Assembly (NCBI GenBank): GCA_049700455.1
Contig: JBNAVJ010000002.1
Location: 124,001 to 188,000, forward strand
From: JBNAVJ01 sp049700455
GTDB taxonomy: Bacteria; Bacteroidota; Ignavibacteria; Tepidaquicellales; Tepidaquicellaceae
DNA length: 64,000 bases
Direction: 5' to 3'
Position 1 is the first letter of the stretch. Each line of letters opens with the position of its first letter. The translations under genes were made by a program, and so were the position numbers. Positions 34,644 through 44,622 of the stretch are shown here, in pieces. Under the pieces are notes generated by a model. The model had not been told where the DNA came from, did no database searches, and saw only the letters and a program-made list of their open reading frames with translations.

Positions 34644-35876
34644 TTATTTAGCAAACTGTTCAAAAACATTAAAATATGCTTCCAGAGCGCGTTCAAATGT
34701 AAAGCGACTCTCAAAGTATCTCCGCGCATTTTGCCCCATTCTGACAATCTCTGCAGGATTAGATTTTAAATATTTGATTACTTCCACTATTTTATCAACT
34801 TCAGAATGTTGACACACAAAACCGCAATCTGCTTTCCTGACAATTTCTGCTAAATCTGTTCCCTCTCGGCATAATGCTAGAATGGGACGACCAGAAGCAA
34901 GGATAGTATAAAGTTTGCTCGGCATCGCTAAGCCTTCGATTTCCTTTTCAAGATGCACCACTGACAGATGAGAAGCACTTAAAGCCTCAGGTAAAATAGA
35001 TTTATCCTGATACGGGAAAAATTTCATATTCACTAATCCCATTGCCTCAGCCTGTTCTTGCATTGTCTTCTTCTTCACTCCGTCTCCAATAAACAAAAAC
35101 GTACAGTTATCATCCCGCAATTTGTCTGCTGCCGTAAACAATGATTCAAATTTTTGATTAACTCCAAGTGTGCCAGAGTAATTAATCAAAAATTTGTCTT
35201 GAAGATTATGTTCCTTAATAAATCTATTTGACTCAAAATCAAATGGTTTAATATAGTTACCATCTGCCCAGTTGTGTATAACTGTAATTTTCTGAGAAGA
35301 CTCGGGGGGTAATCCGGCCGATTGCAGTCTCGTTTCAATATACTCTTTCATCTGTCTGCAAAGCACAATGATAAACTCCGAATGTCTATAAATAATATTA
35401 TTGATTTTTTGCCACAAATGGACAATAACAGAATCTTTATTGATATAATTCATTGCAATAGCTTGTTCAGGATGGACATCATATAATAAGTGAACAAACT
35501 TGCCGCGGCGGAAAATTGAATTCAAAACCCCAACCATAGGTAAAAAGGGAGGATTCGATACAATCAGATATACATATTTATCACTCGAATCCGAAAACAG
35601 AACTTTTATAAGGGTCTTCAGAAAATAACTCAGGTAATTGAAAGATCTGCCCAACTTCTTGCTCTTGTCAAACCGAAGATTAACAAGACGGTAAATTTTT
35701 ATGCCGTGGTACACTTCGAACTTTGGCACAACTACTGATCTATCATAGTGGGGCTGTGATGTAAAAACTTCTATCTCATAACCTTTTTTGGTCAGCCCGA
35801 TAGCCAGTTCCGTAAGTAAATTACCTGTACTGAGTGTATCGGGATAAAAATGTTGTGTTAAAAATCTGATTTTCAT
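34644..35876 (-). CDS. Family 4 glycosyltransferase (WbuB-like)
   Basis: 410 residues. The start MKIRFLTQHFYPDTLSTGNLL with its glycine-rich loop is typical of WbuB/WcaI-like transferases, often acting on fucosamine-type sugars in O-antigen synthesis. INYSGTLGVNQKF, FFPYQDKSILPEALS and GLAMPSKLYTILASGRPILAL mark the donor domain. It runs with the epimerase gene ten bases upstream. Confidence 0.9.
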   Translation of the reverse strand: MKIRFLTQHFYPDTLSTGNLLTELAIGLTKKGYEIEVFTSQPHYDRSVVVPKFEVYHGIKIYRLVNLRFDKSKKLGRSFNYLSYFLKTLIKVLFSDSSDKYVYLIVSNPPFLPMVGVLNSIFRRGKFVHLLYDVHPEQAIAMNYINKDSVIVHLWQKINNIIYRHSEFIIVLCRQMKEYIETRLQSAGLPPESSQKITVIHNWADGNYIKPFDFESNRFIKEHNLQDKFLINYSGTLGVNQKFESLFTAADKLRDDNCTFLFIGDGVKKKTMQEQAEAMGLVNMKFFPYQDKSILPEALSASHLSVVHLEKEIEGLAMPSKLYTILASGRPILALCREGTDLAEIVRKADCGFVCQHSEVDKIVEVIKYLKSNPAEIVRMGQNARRYFESRFTFERALEAYFNVFEQFAK

Positions 35877-35885
35877 TCCCTAAAA

Positions 35886-36995
35886 TTATTTATCATTCCG
35901 TACTGCACTACTCATCCCAGGTTTGAAATCGGCAAACCTCTCGATTTGTTCCCAGTTATCCTGGAACCATTCTATATTCATTTTACATCCCTCTTCAAAA
36001 CTTATCAGAGGCTTGTAATTTATAAGTTTTTTTGCCTTATCAATACAAGCCAGCAATCTTGGCTTTGTATCCCACTTACGTCGTGGTTTAAACTGTATCT
36101 TTGATTTTGAACCTGTCAGTTCTCTTACAATATTAGCCATTTGCACAATGCTAATTTCTTTTCCAGCTGCAAGATTAAAGTTCTCTCCAACAGCGCTGTC
36201 ATAATATCCAGCTTTAACCAGTCCCTGTACCAGATCAAGCACAAATGTAAAGTCGCGTGTTTCCTCTCCTGTCCCTGTGATTGGTAAGGGTTGATTCTTC
36301 ATTGCCCAGTAAATGAAATTTGGTATAACATTTCGATATTGCCCGGGCACCTCCCCAGGTCCATATGAATTGAAGAACCTGCAATTAACCACCTTCATAT
36401 CATAATGATGTGCAAAAAAATTGCAGTACATTTCTCCTGTCATCTTATTAATCTGATATGGAGTAGTTAATTTCATTGAAATAAAATCTTCTTTAAGTGG
36501 CATTTTTGCATAAGAACCATAAATAGCACATCCACTCGAAGCATATATAAACCTATCTATATTGGCAAGTCTTGCATATTCAAGCAGACGAATCATTCCA
36601 ATAATGTCCACCTGTGCAGAAAGTTCAGTGTAATCTACAGAATTTTGATTTGCAAAAAATGCTGCAAGATGAAATACAAGTGAAATATTTTCCTTGAACA
36701 CTCGCTTCAAATCCACTTCGTTTCGCACATCCCCCTCAACAAACAATATATTATCAAGGGGTACAACATTCCACGCTTCCTTAAACTTAATTGCACTCAA
36801 GTTATCAAGAATAACAATTTTGCCATTCTTCCCAACAAGCCTCGATAATGCTATAACAAGGTTGCTACCAATAGCTCCAGCACCACCGGTCACAAGAATG
36901 CTCTTACCATTATAATACCTGTAAATCTTTGGCTCAAGTTTTACCTTTTCTAAGTAACTCTCTACCCAATTAATTCGCTTTTGATATGGTGTCAT
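35886..36995 (-). CDS. NAD-dependent epimerase/dehydratase
   Basis: 369 residues. The NAD motif is GGAGAIGSNLV near residue 37, after an N-terminal extension with a helix (KRINWVESYLEKV). YASSGCAIYG and the YxxxK in TPYQINKM carry catalysis. The C-terminus extends beyond the usual end and contains EWFQDNWEQIERF. The sugar is unknown. Its ATG overlaps the stop of wecB (ATGA). Confidence 0.9.
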   Translation of the reverse strand: MTPYQKRINWVESYLEKVKLEPKIYRYYNGKSILVTGGAGAIGSNLVIALSRLVGKNGKIVILDNLSAIKFKEAWNVVPLDNILFVEGDVRNEVDLKRVFKENISLVFHLAAFFANQNSVDYTELSAQVDIIGMIRLLEYARLANIDRFIYASSGCAIYGSYAKMPLKEDFISMKLTTPYQINKMTGEMYCNFFAHHYDMKVVNCRFFNSYGPGEVPGQYRNVIPNFIYWAMKNQPLPITGTGEETRDFTFVLDLVQGLVKAGYYDSAVGENFNLAAGKEISIVQMANIVRELTGSKSKIQFKPRRKWDTKPRLLACIDKAKKLINYKPLISFEEGCKMNIEWFQDNWEQIERFADFKPGMSSAVRNDK

Positions 36996-38146
36996 AATTT
37001 TATATCTTTAATTAAGTGTTTGAGTATTCTTTTACATGCTTTTCCATCGCCATAAGGATTTATAGCCCGTGCCATTTGGTTATACACATCTCGATTTATT
37101 AACAATCGCTTGGTCCATTCAACTATCTTATCTTTATCAGTACCTACAAGCTTCACTGTCCCTGCTATTACTGCTTCTGGACGCTCAGTTGTATTTCGCA
37201 TTACAAGTACTGGTTTGCCTAAACTTGGTGCTTCTTCTTGAATGCCACCACTATCTGTCAATACAATATATGACCTGTCAAGCAAGTAAACAAACGGAAG
37301 GTATTCCAAAGGTTCTATAAGATATATATTCTTAATTTCTGACAACAAAGAATAAACCGGTTTTTGGACATTAGGATTTAGATGCACCGGATAAACAATG
37401 TCTATATCAGGAAAAGTCAGAGCAATTTCCTTTAAAGCATTACATATATTAATAAAGCCTTCACCAAAATTTTCTCTCCTGTGCCCTGTTACAAGAATAA
37501 TTTTTTTCCCTCTTTTAACTGAATAGCCATAATTTAAGAGCTCTTTCTTCAATTTATCCAGTAAACCTTTTTCTGTATGTATCCTCTTTACCACCATTAA
37601 TAAGGCATCAATAACTGTATTACCTGTAACAAAAATTTTATCCTTAGGTACATTTTCCTTTAGAAGGTTTTTTCGAGAGGTTGTAGTGGGCGCAAAGTGA
37701 TAGGTAGCAATTGCTCCAGTAAGTTTTCTATTCATTTCCTCAGGCCAGGGAGAATAAATATTTCCTGTTCTCAAACCCGCTTCAATATGACTCACAGGTA
37801 TTTTTTCATAAAAACCCGTCAACGCTGCCGCGAAGGTAGTTGTAGTATCTCCGTGAACAAAAATCATTTCAGGTTTAAACTCGTGCAATACGTTTTTCAT
37901 CCGTGTAATAACTCTACTGGTAACATCATAGAGATCCTGACCGGCGGACATAATGTTAAGATCATAGCCTACCTTGATTTTAAAAATATCCAACACCTGA
38001 TCAAGCATACTTCTATGCTGAGCCGTAACACAAATTTTTGTTAGATAATAATCGGTATACTTCTCAAACTCTTTAACCAGAGGAGCCATTTTAATAGCTT
38101 CAGGTCTCGTTCCAAAAACAATCAATATCTTTCGTCTACTTCTCAC
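36992..38146 (-). CDS. wecB: UDP-N-acetylglucosamine 2-epimerase (non-hydrolysing)
   Basis: 384 residues; makes UDP-ManNAc for surface glycans. Motifs: FGTRPEAIKMAPLV at the start, VHGDTTTTFA, HIEAGLRTGN, VTGHRRENFGEGF and TDSGGIQEEAPSLGKPVL. The start is GTG at 38146. It lies between two epimerase/dehydratase genes, which suggests a ManNAc-derived or further modified sugar. Confidence 0.95.
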   Translation of the reverse strand: MRSRRKILIVFGTRPEAIKMAPLVKEFEKYTDYYLTKICVTAQHRSMLDQVLDIFKIKVGYDLNIMSAGQDLYDVTSRVITRMKNVLHEFKPEMIFVHGDTTTTFAAALTGFYEKIPVSHIEAGLRTGNIYSPWPEEMNRKLTGAIATYHFAPTTTSRKNLLKENVPKDKIFVTGNTVIDALLMVVKRIHTEKGLLDKLKKELLNYGYSVKRGKKIILVTGHRRENFGEGFINICNALKEIALTFPDIDIVYPVHLNPNVQKPVYSLLSEIKNIYLIEPLEYLPFVYLLDRSYIVLTDSGGIQEEAPSLGKPVLVMRNTTERPEAVIAGTVKLVGTDKDKIVEWTKRLLINRDVYNQMARAINPYGDGKACKRILKHLIKDIKL

Positions 38147-38148
38147 TC

Positions 38149-39081
38149 TTACTTTATTCTATAAAACCATTTCATCCAATCAACTGTACGACGAATGCCT
38201 TCCACAGGATCTACAACGGGATTGTGATTAAGATCTTTGATAGCTTTGGAAAAATCGATTGTTTTAACTTTAGTTGTAAAAGCTTCGGCTTCTTTGTAGG
38301 TAACAATGGAGTCATCAATACCTACTGTTTTCAAAACAAGATCTGAATAATCTTTTATATCCATTTCCCATTCTGTTCTACCTCCCACATTATACACCTC
38401 ACCAGCTTTAAAATTGTCTATAATATTTGCAATAGTTCTGCAGGTATCTTCTACGTAGTCAATTATCCGCTTGTGTCCTTTATAAACTGTATAGGGCTTC
38501 CTGTGAAGTGCGTGATAAATAAATTTAGGAATAAATCCGCGATAAGGTGTATACTCTTCATAAGGACCATAACAATTAACAGGCCTAACACTCACCGTTT
38601 CCGTCCCAAACATCTGCATTGAGTTTCGTACCATCAATTCTCCAGCCCATTTAGTAATTGCATAATCGTTCATTTGATAGGTATCACTAATCTTATTATC
38701 AACCATCACCGATTCCTTCATAACACCCTCATAATCTCCATACACTTCTGCTGAGGAGAAATTAATCATCCTGAAACGTAATTTTTCCTGAAGTCTGATG
38801 AGATGTTTGGTACCAATACAGTTCGTCATCCAGAGATTTTCATAGTAAGCTTCACCATTCCATCTTCCATATTCAGCCGCAAGATGAAACACATAGTCAA
38901 ATGGACCCAATTCGTCAAAGACCCTCTCAAGCTGTCTATAATTCCTTACGTCACACCTCACATAATTGTCTCTATCAGTGTTATACAGGTCACATGCATA
39001 CACCTCATACCCTCTTGACTTCAACTCATTACAAAGATTTGTCCCTATAAATCCAGCACCACCTGTCACTAATATCTTCAT
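38149..39081 (-). CDS. NAD-dependent epimerase/dehydratase
   Basis: 310 residues. GGAGFIGTNLCNELKSRGY is the NAD motif. NFSSAEVYGDYEG holds the catalytic Ser, and the Tyr-Lys pair is in YAITKWAGE. The C-terminal half has VNCYGPYEEYTPYRG and YNVGGRTEWEM. It is the first gene of the sub-operon reaching towards accA, with a GGGAG ribosome site and a candidate promoter upstream. The specific sugar is not readable. Confidence 0.9.
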   Translation of the reverse strand: MKILVTGGAGFIGTNLCNELKSRGYEVYACDLYNTDRDNYVRCDVRNYRQLERVFDELGPFDYVFHLAAEYGRWNGEAYYENLWMTNCIGTKHLIRLQEKLRFRMINFSSAEVYGDYEGVMKESVMVDNKISDTYQMNDYAITKWAGELMVRNSMQMFGTETVSVRPVNCYGPYEEYTPYRGFIPKFIYHALHRKPYTVYKGHKRIIDYVEDTCRTIANIIDNFKAGEVYNVGGRTEWEMDIKDYSDLVLKTVGIDDSIVTYKEAEAFTTKVKTIDFSKAIKDLNHNPVVDPVEGIRRTVDWMKWFYRIK

Positions 39082-39127
39082 TTATTAAACTCCCTTTAAA
39101 AATTAATAATCAAAAAATATAAAATTG

Positions 39128-39156
39128 AATTTACTAGTTTTAAATTATTTTATCAA
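39128..39156 (-). promoter_or_regulatory. Putative promoter of the epimerase-wecB-glycosyltransferase operon
   Basis: On the minus strand TTGATA (39156-39151), a 17-base spacer and TAAATT (39133-39128). The ATG at 39081 follows 46 bases later. The same TTGAnA/17/TAAATT arrangement precedes the radical SAM gene at 3139. Sequence match only. Confidence 0.35.
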
Positions 39157-39168
39157 TTCATAAACCTA

Positions 39169-39180
39169 CCTTGTACAAGG
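39169..39180. repeat. 12-base perfect palindrome upstream of the operon promoter
   Basis: CCTTGTACAAGG reads the same on both strands. It lies 12 bases upstream of the putative -35 of the minus-strand operon, in a 229-base gap that is otherwise A/T-rich. It may be a regulator binding site. The gap also has GATAAG and CTTATC as a short inverted repeat and shows no gene. Confidence 0.35.
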
Positions 39181-39310
39181 ATACAAGTTTTCATACAAAC
39201 CTCTATTAACATTCATTCTTAAAAGAGAATAGTTAACAAAAATACGGGGAGAGGATAAGTCCTTATCAAATCGGTAAATGTTATAAAAAAGACAGATAGT
39301 ACATTTTAGT

Positions 39311-41782
39311 TCAGTCTGTAACAGGACATATCTTAAACAGTTTGCCCTCTCCTGGCATAAACCAGCCGAGATCCAACACGGCTAAACTGTCTGACGATTG
39401 AAATGTTGTTATTATCTTATTGCTTTCACAGTTAATTACTTCCCATTTCTCAAAAAGTGCAAAGCACGAATCTGTACGAACTAATGCATGGACTCTTCTC
39501 CTACCAGCTACCGTATCTGCGCTGTTCGGGGGAGAACACCTTCTGTTTACCACCATAAAGTACGTAGTATCTCCACGACTTCCAAAAGTAGCAATTTGAA
39601 GGTATGTTTCTTTCTGACAATCAGCAACAAACCTTGCCGGTAGTACATAGGAAGGGGGGAATATATCTTCGTTGTAGACAGATATTCTGTTACCCGGTAC
39701 CAGAGTTAAAAAACCTTCAAAGTAGGAATTAACTTTGAGAGATTCCCTTTCGTTTCTAAAATCATAGATGTACGAATGCCTATCACTATTCTTAAAGCTT
39801 AAGAGTAAGGGAGCCCATTTATTAATATGATTTACAATAGATATAATTGTTTCTTTCTTCCCGGGATTAGTTTGATGATAAAAATTCATCTCACGCAAAA
39901 CACTACTGTCATTATCTTCCATTATTCCTATTACATATTCTTTATTGTTACTGCTATGCCAGCTCAAATAACTAAAATACATTAGTCCCTTGGCTCCATA
40001 AGTAAGAGCAACATTGGTTATCATATCTAACTCTTCATTAGTTGGTTCCCGCCTAACTTCTCCTGGTCTAAAATTCTGATGGATTTGTGGCATAAATATA
40101 AAGGGAATGTTTCCTAATTTTGATATAGAATCACATAGTTGCAGTATAAATCGAAAATTTCCCTGGTCCTGTTTTAAAAGATACTCTTCATTCCTCTGAC
40201 ATTCTGTATTGGTGTAGCCATCCGCTTCAAGGTAATTGGGCATATGATTGAGATTATCCTGGAGATAAACTTCGTAAATCCCGGTAGACACATAACTCGC
40301 AAGTATACTGTCACAATTTGACGTTGAGAAAAAGGGAAGTGTATTCGGAATTTTGCTGAAATTTTGACTATTCCTGAAACAGGTATAGCAGGCTGTCAGA
40401 GGATAACTCTCCGCAAATACCTGTGTATAACCCGTTGCTTGAATATAATATTTATATAGAAACTTCGCATTCAAAATTCGTCGACGTTCTTTCCAGGGGA
40501 CATGATGTGAAATTGTATATGATAAATCCTGTATTAAATCTATCTTATTGTTAGAAAATTCTTTTAATTTCTTATTGACATAAGTTATACAGGGTAAATT
40601 ATTAAACTCAGCATACTCAAGATAGTATTTCATTATTGCTGAATTGTTTGAGCCCCCAATCAACACTGCCTCACCCCAAATCCAGTCGTCGCGCAAACCT
40701 TTAAAGAGTTCATCTGCTACTTCATTATCTACTCTTATATAATCTATCCACATATCACAGTTTCCATACCAATAGACACGTATATCCGCACGATTTGGGT
40801 ACCAATTACTGCTATCACCCCGTGCAGCATATATCCATGCCCAGTGCAAAGTATCTTGCCAGCTGCCATTGAGTAACTGGGACGAATCCCCCCATTGTGA
40901 GAAAAAAAATTCTTCCCTGTACTCTCCATTATATCTATCTGCATTACTTTGCAAAAAGTTTCTCACTCTTATATCAAAGCTCTTGATAAGTGACCCTGTT
41001 GCATTTATTATTTCAATCCTACAAACAAGTTTCTCCCAGTTCAAGGGATTATTAACCACATTACTATCCATCCTAATTCTTGGCTTTATTAGCCACTGTG
41101 ACTGTGCATCGCCCCTCCAGCCTTCTTCATCTTTACATTGCTCCGTATTAGCTCGCAGACCTAATACAACATATCCTGGGGCATCTCCTGCCCTATCAAC
41201 AGTCGCTGTCCTACAATGGATAACCTTACTCCCATCGTCTTCTATCTCAACAGGTACTGTGGGGTGATGGTAATTAAATGCGTAAAACCACAAGTCATCA
41301 TCCATAGACACAGGTTCACATTGGTAATCACTCCTCTGACCATAACAGAGATAATCTATCTTTGGTCGGCACATTATCAATTTTCTCCCCTTCCCATATT
41401 CATAAATGGCATTTATTTTCCCCCTTAGTGCACTTGCATAATCTTCAATTGGCGTATGAAGTGAATCATTCGGTACGGAATTATCATACCAGTGTACAAA
41501 CGGAAACTCTTTCCCATCAACCAGCGCCGTACTAAGATATTTGTGCCACAAACTGAACCCAAGAGTATTAAGATTCTGATAATGGGTCCTATAATCAATT
41601 TCGCAGTCTATTCCTCCAATATAAAACCTTTCCAACCACGTGCTGTCAACTTTACCTCTGACAGTAATCAGATGCCCTTGATTGTTAATCAAAGATAAAG
41701 AATACGTTTCACTCAAAAACATAAAGTTTAATGTGTACACTATGACTAAAAAAACAAAACAAAAATGCAATCTCTTACTCAT
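39311..41782 (-). CDS. Large secreted protein of unknown family in the polysaccharide locus
   Basis: 823 residues, ATG at 41782. A signal peptide (RLHFCFVFLVIVYTLNFMFLS) is followed by a long extracellular chain rich in Trp, Tyr and Cys. A central part (about 420-660) alternates strands and helices and has YGAKGLMYFSYLSWHSS, reminiscent of a glycoside hydrolase TIM barrel. The last 100 residues (TYFMVVNRRC, then GWFMPGEGKLFKI) resemble the beta-sandwich ending of such enzymes. I cannot name a family or active site. Its place among Wzx/Wzy and glycosyltransferase genes suggests a role on the surface glycan. Alternatively, it is an unrelated surface protein. Confidence 0.8.
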   Translation of the reverse strand: MSKRLHFCFVFLVIVYTLNFMFLSETYSLSLINNQGHLITVRGKVDSTWLERFYIGGIDCEIDYRTHYQNLNTLGFSLWHKYLSTALVDGKEFPFVHWYDNSVPNDSLHTPIEDYASALRGKINAIYEYGKGRKLIMCRPKIDYLCYGQRSDYQCEPVSMDDDLWFYAFNYHHPTVPVEIEDDGSKVIHCRTATVDRAGDAPGYVVLGLRANTEQCKDEEGWRGDAQSQWLIKPRIRMDSNVVNNPLNWEKLVCRIEIINATGSLIKSFDIRVRNFLQSNADRYNGEYREEFFFSQWGDSSQLLNGSWQDTLHWAWIYAARGDSSNWYPNRADIRVYWYGNCDMWIDYIRVDNEVADELFKGLRDDWIWGEAVLIGGSNNSAIMKYYLEYAEFNNLPCITYVNKKLKEFSNNKIDLIQDLSYTISHHVPWKERRRILNAKFLYKYYIQATGYTQVFAESYPLTACYTCFRNSQNFSKIPNTLPFFSTSNCDSILASYVSTGIYEVYLQDNLNHMPNYLEADGYTNTECQRNEEYLLKQDQGNFRFILQLCDSISKLGNIPFIFMPQIHQNFRPGEVRREPTNEELDMITNVALTYGAKGLMYFSYLSWHSSNNKEYVIGIMEDNDSSVLREMNFYHQTNPGKKETIISIVNHINKWAPLLLSFKNSDRHSYIYDFRNERESLKVNSYFEGFLTLVPGNRISVYNEDIFPPSYVLPARFVADCQKETYLQIATFGSRGDTTYFMVVNRRCSPPNSADTVAGRRRVHALVRTDSCFALFEKWEVINCESNKIITTFQSSDSLAVLDLGWFMPGEGKLFKICPVTD

Positions 41783-42002
41783 AGCAACAATAATTTATCG
41801 CAAAATAATTACTGCTATTTTTATAATGGTATTTCCTTATTTTATTACCCCCATCTTTTACTATCTACCAGTGTCCCATCTACATATAATGCATAAATAT
41901 ACATCACTACCCAATTCTCCGATCTCTATTAGCAACCAGCTGATAACTCCTTCCTCTTTATCCCCAATAGTAGAAACAAAATGCGATTATACTAATACTA
42001 AA

Positions 42003-43139
42003 TTAACACTTTCCTTTTCTGGCTAATACTTCTAAATATAATTGAGATGTTTCCTCTACCATTCTCGACAGTGAATAATTCTTAACTTCTTCCATAGCAT
42101 TTAAAGCAAGTTTATATCTCAAAGCAGCATCATCTACAAGTCTTAACATTGCCTCAAATATACCCTGTACATCATTTTTTTGCACCAATAAACCAGTCTT
42201 TCCATCCTTCAAAACATTATCTATCCCCCCTACTTTAGTAGAAATAATAGGAATCCCAATACTCATAGCTTCGAGGATAACGTACGGTACACCCTCATAC
42301 CTCGACGTCAATACAAAAACATCAAACATTCGTAAATATTCAAAAACATTCGTTTTATATCCTGTAAGGGTTACTTTCTTTGTTAAGCCTTTCATCTCTA
42401 CCAAATTCCTAATATTCTGCAGGTCCTCTCCAGTACCTATGATAATAAGCCTAACATTTTGCCTGACAGCAGTTAATTTGTCAAACGCTTCTATAAGGAT
42501 ATCATACCCTTTCTGAAAAGTGATTCTACCTATAGAACCAATTGTAATAAAAGTTTTCGAAGATTCCTCCTCCAAATTGAGCATTTTGCGGTATGGAAAT
42601 AAAGCAAGTGCATCTATGCCATTATATATAACTTTTATCTTTTTTTTAGCCACAGAAAAATATTTTACCATTTTTTCCTTATCATTATCACAAATAGCAA
42701 TAAAGTAATCTACAAAAAATTGTTTAATCCATTCCTGTATCTTTTTTCTGAAAGGAAGATTCTCAAGGATCTCTTCTGTATTGAGGATACCATGCTTAAT
42801 CTCAATACTCATTTTAACCCCAAGTAATTTACCTAATATGTTTGGAACTATACCAGCATTGGCATGTATGATATCAAATTTGTATTCCCTCATTATCTTG
42901 AATAGATTTATTGCTCCTGCTAACGTAAATAAATTCATCCTCCCATTGTAAAATACAAGTTCTTTGATATTATATTTTGATAAGATTTCAGACATTTCTC
43001 CAGTTTCTGGAGTTGCAACATATACTTCAAATAATTTTTTTGAAAGGTTCCTCGCTAATTCAACTACATATCTTTCAGTACCGTGCAACTTGTTGTTACA
43101 AATTACAAGAAGAACCTTATGTTTTTTTGTCAGTTTCAT
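42003..43139 (-). CDS. Family 4 glycosyltransferase
   Basis: 378 residues. VLLVICNNKLHGTERYVVELARNL is the N-terminal loop, DIIHANAGIVPNILG the acceptor half, and GRITFQKGYDILIEAF plus SRYEGVPYVILEAMSIGIPIIST (E-x7-E) the donor half. Typical O-antigen or capsule transferase. It lies 22 bases after the flippase gene; a 220-base gap, AT-rich with no gene seen, separates it from the secreted 823-residue protein. Confidence 0.92.
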   Translation of the reverse strand: MKLTKKHKVLLVICNNKLHGTERYVVELARNLSKKLFEVYVATPETGEMSEILSKYNIKELVFYNGRMNLFTLAGAINLFKIMREYKFDIIHANAGIVPNILGKLLGVKMSIEIKHGILNTEEILENLPFRKKIQEWIKQFFVDYFIAICDNDKEKMVKYFSVAKKKIKVIYNGIDALALFPYRKMLNLEEESSKTFITIGSIGRITFQKGYDILIEAFDKLTAVRQNVRLIIIGTGEDLQNIRNLVEMKGLTKKVTLTGYKTNVFEYLRMFDVFVLTSRYEGVPYVILEAMSIGIPIISTKVGGIDNVLKDGKTGLLVQKNDVQGIFEAMLRLVDDAALRYKLALNAMEEVKNYSLSRMVEETSQLYLEVLARKGKC

Positions 43140-43161
43140 TTTTAGAGATTATTTGCAAAAT

Positions 43162-44622
43162 TTAACCTGATTTCAAACTTTCAAAAATCATATTCTTTAG
43201 ACTATGTATTTCAAGCATTGAAACATTTAAAAATAGCCACCCTAACAAAGCCGGGAATAAAATAATGTATCCACTAATCACATTGAGTTGAGATAAGACA
43301 TTCACCACCAATACTGTTATTAACGAAGTTACAAACAGCTTTAGGTTTCCTTTTTGAAATTTAAATCCAATTTCTTCCCTGATAAAATAATAATTAATGA
43401 AAAACTGCACGAAATTTGCTAAACCATAAGCTATAACAACACTGCTTAACCCAAAATTAAATATGAATAACAATATGAGAAAAATTATCACAAAATTAAA
43501 ATTTGCCAAGAATTCTGATATGACAAACAGTTTAATCCTACCTTTTGGAATATACCAAAGGCTTAGCACCCAGGAACTCATTTTAAAAAAATCTCCAATT
43601 GAATTATAAATCATTATCTCCCCAGCAGCAAGGAACTTGCTCGAGAACAACAAGTTGAATACCTCATTTCTGAAAGTAAACACTATTACTATTATTGGAA
43701 TTATAATTAAATTACTCAGTCTATAAATGGAGTTTAATTCTTTGCTGAATACATCTTGCTCTTTCAACCCCGATAACACAGGAAGTGCATAATAACTCAA
43801 TGAAATAACTAACAGGTTCAAATAATTACTGGATACTAAATATATACTTTGATAAATCCCATTACTATCAGGTCCCAATTGCTTAAGAACCAAGGTTCTA
43901 ACAACCAGTAATGATAAATGTTGTAATCCACCACTTACAAAGGAAGCAACACCAATGATAAAAATATTCTTAATTGTGCTTGAAAATTTCAGTCTAAGCT
44001 GGAACAGGGTCTTTATACTATATTCACCAACTATTAGTACCCCCACAACATAGGATAAAAGAGCAATAATAGAACTGACCAATAACGAGATTGCTACCCC
44101 TTTAATCCCAAATGAATACACAAAAATTACTGAAACTACAACAGAAATAATCGCATTTACAATAATTACTTTAACTAACAATGTAAAGTACTGATGTCCA
44201 CGGAGATAAGCATCAAAAATTGCAGAGAGCATAATACCAGGAAATGAAAATATAACGAATAAAACGTCAATGCCATAATCCTCAGAATCCAGAAGCAGAG
44301 AAGACAAATGCCTTGAAAAAAAAACCCCAATTATACCAAAGAAAAACGAAGCAATTAAAATTATTGAAATTGATTCCTGTAGCAAAAGTTGAATTTTATC
44401 TTTATTCTCTTTCAGTTCCGATACATATTTAATCAGGGCGAGAGGAATCCCCATACCACCAACAAAAACTATAAAATTGTTGAGGCTAATGAACTGGGCT
44501 GCTAAGCCCAGCCCAGCCGTCCCCAACATCAATGCAAAAAGCTTGTTCTTAACAATGCCTAACAATGCATTGATAACAGTGCTGAAAAACAGCTTTGAAA
44601 AAGTTTTTACTAAATATCTCAA
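43162..44622 (-). CDS. Polysaccharide flippase (Wzx-like, MOP superfamily)
   Basis: 486 residues, about twelve to fourteen membrane helices. The N-terminus (SKLFFSTVINALLGIVKNKLFALMLG) has the usual pattern of O-antigen flippases, with glycines and charged residues at helix ends. It moves lipid-linked repeat units across the inner membrane. The start is TTG at 44622, overlapping the polymerase stop as TTGA. Confidence 0.9.
   Translation of the reverse strand: MRYLVKTFSKLFFSTVINALLGIVKNKLFALMLGTAGLGLAAQFISLNNFIVFVGGMGIPLALIKYVSELKENKDKIQLLLQESISIILIASFFFGIIGVFFSRHLSSLLLDSEDYGIDVLFVIFSFPGIMLSAIFDAYLRGHQYFTLLVKVIIVNAIISVVVSVIFVYSFGIKGVAISLLVSSIIALLSYVVGVLIVGEYSIKTLFQLRLKFSSTIKNIFIIGVASFVSGGLQHLSLLVVRTLVLKQLGPDSNGIYQSIYLVSSNYLNLLVISLSYYALPVLSGLKEQDVFSKELNSIYRLSNLIIIPIIVIVFTFRNEVFNLLFSSKFLAAGEIMIYNSIGDFFKMSSWVLSLWYIPKGRIKLFVISEFLANFNFVIIFLILLFIFNFGLSSVVIAYGLANFVQFFINYYFIREEIGFKFQKGNLKLFVTSLITVLVVNVLSQLNVISGYIILFPALLGWLFLNVSMLEIHSLKNMIFESLKSG

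Noticed and set aside
39260..39275. GATAAG/CTTATC repeat as terminator of the 823-residue protein gene
   Set aside because: The loop is only two bases and no T-run follows on the minus strand.
41682..42026. 114-codon plus-strand frame across the gap after the 823-residue protein gene
   Set aside because: It overlaps the ends of two minus-strand genes, has low-complexity Ile/Thr/Ser composition and no ribosome site.
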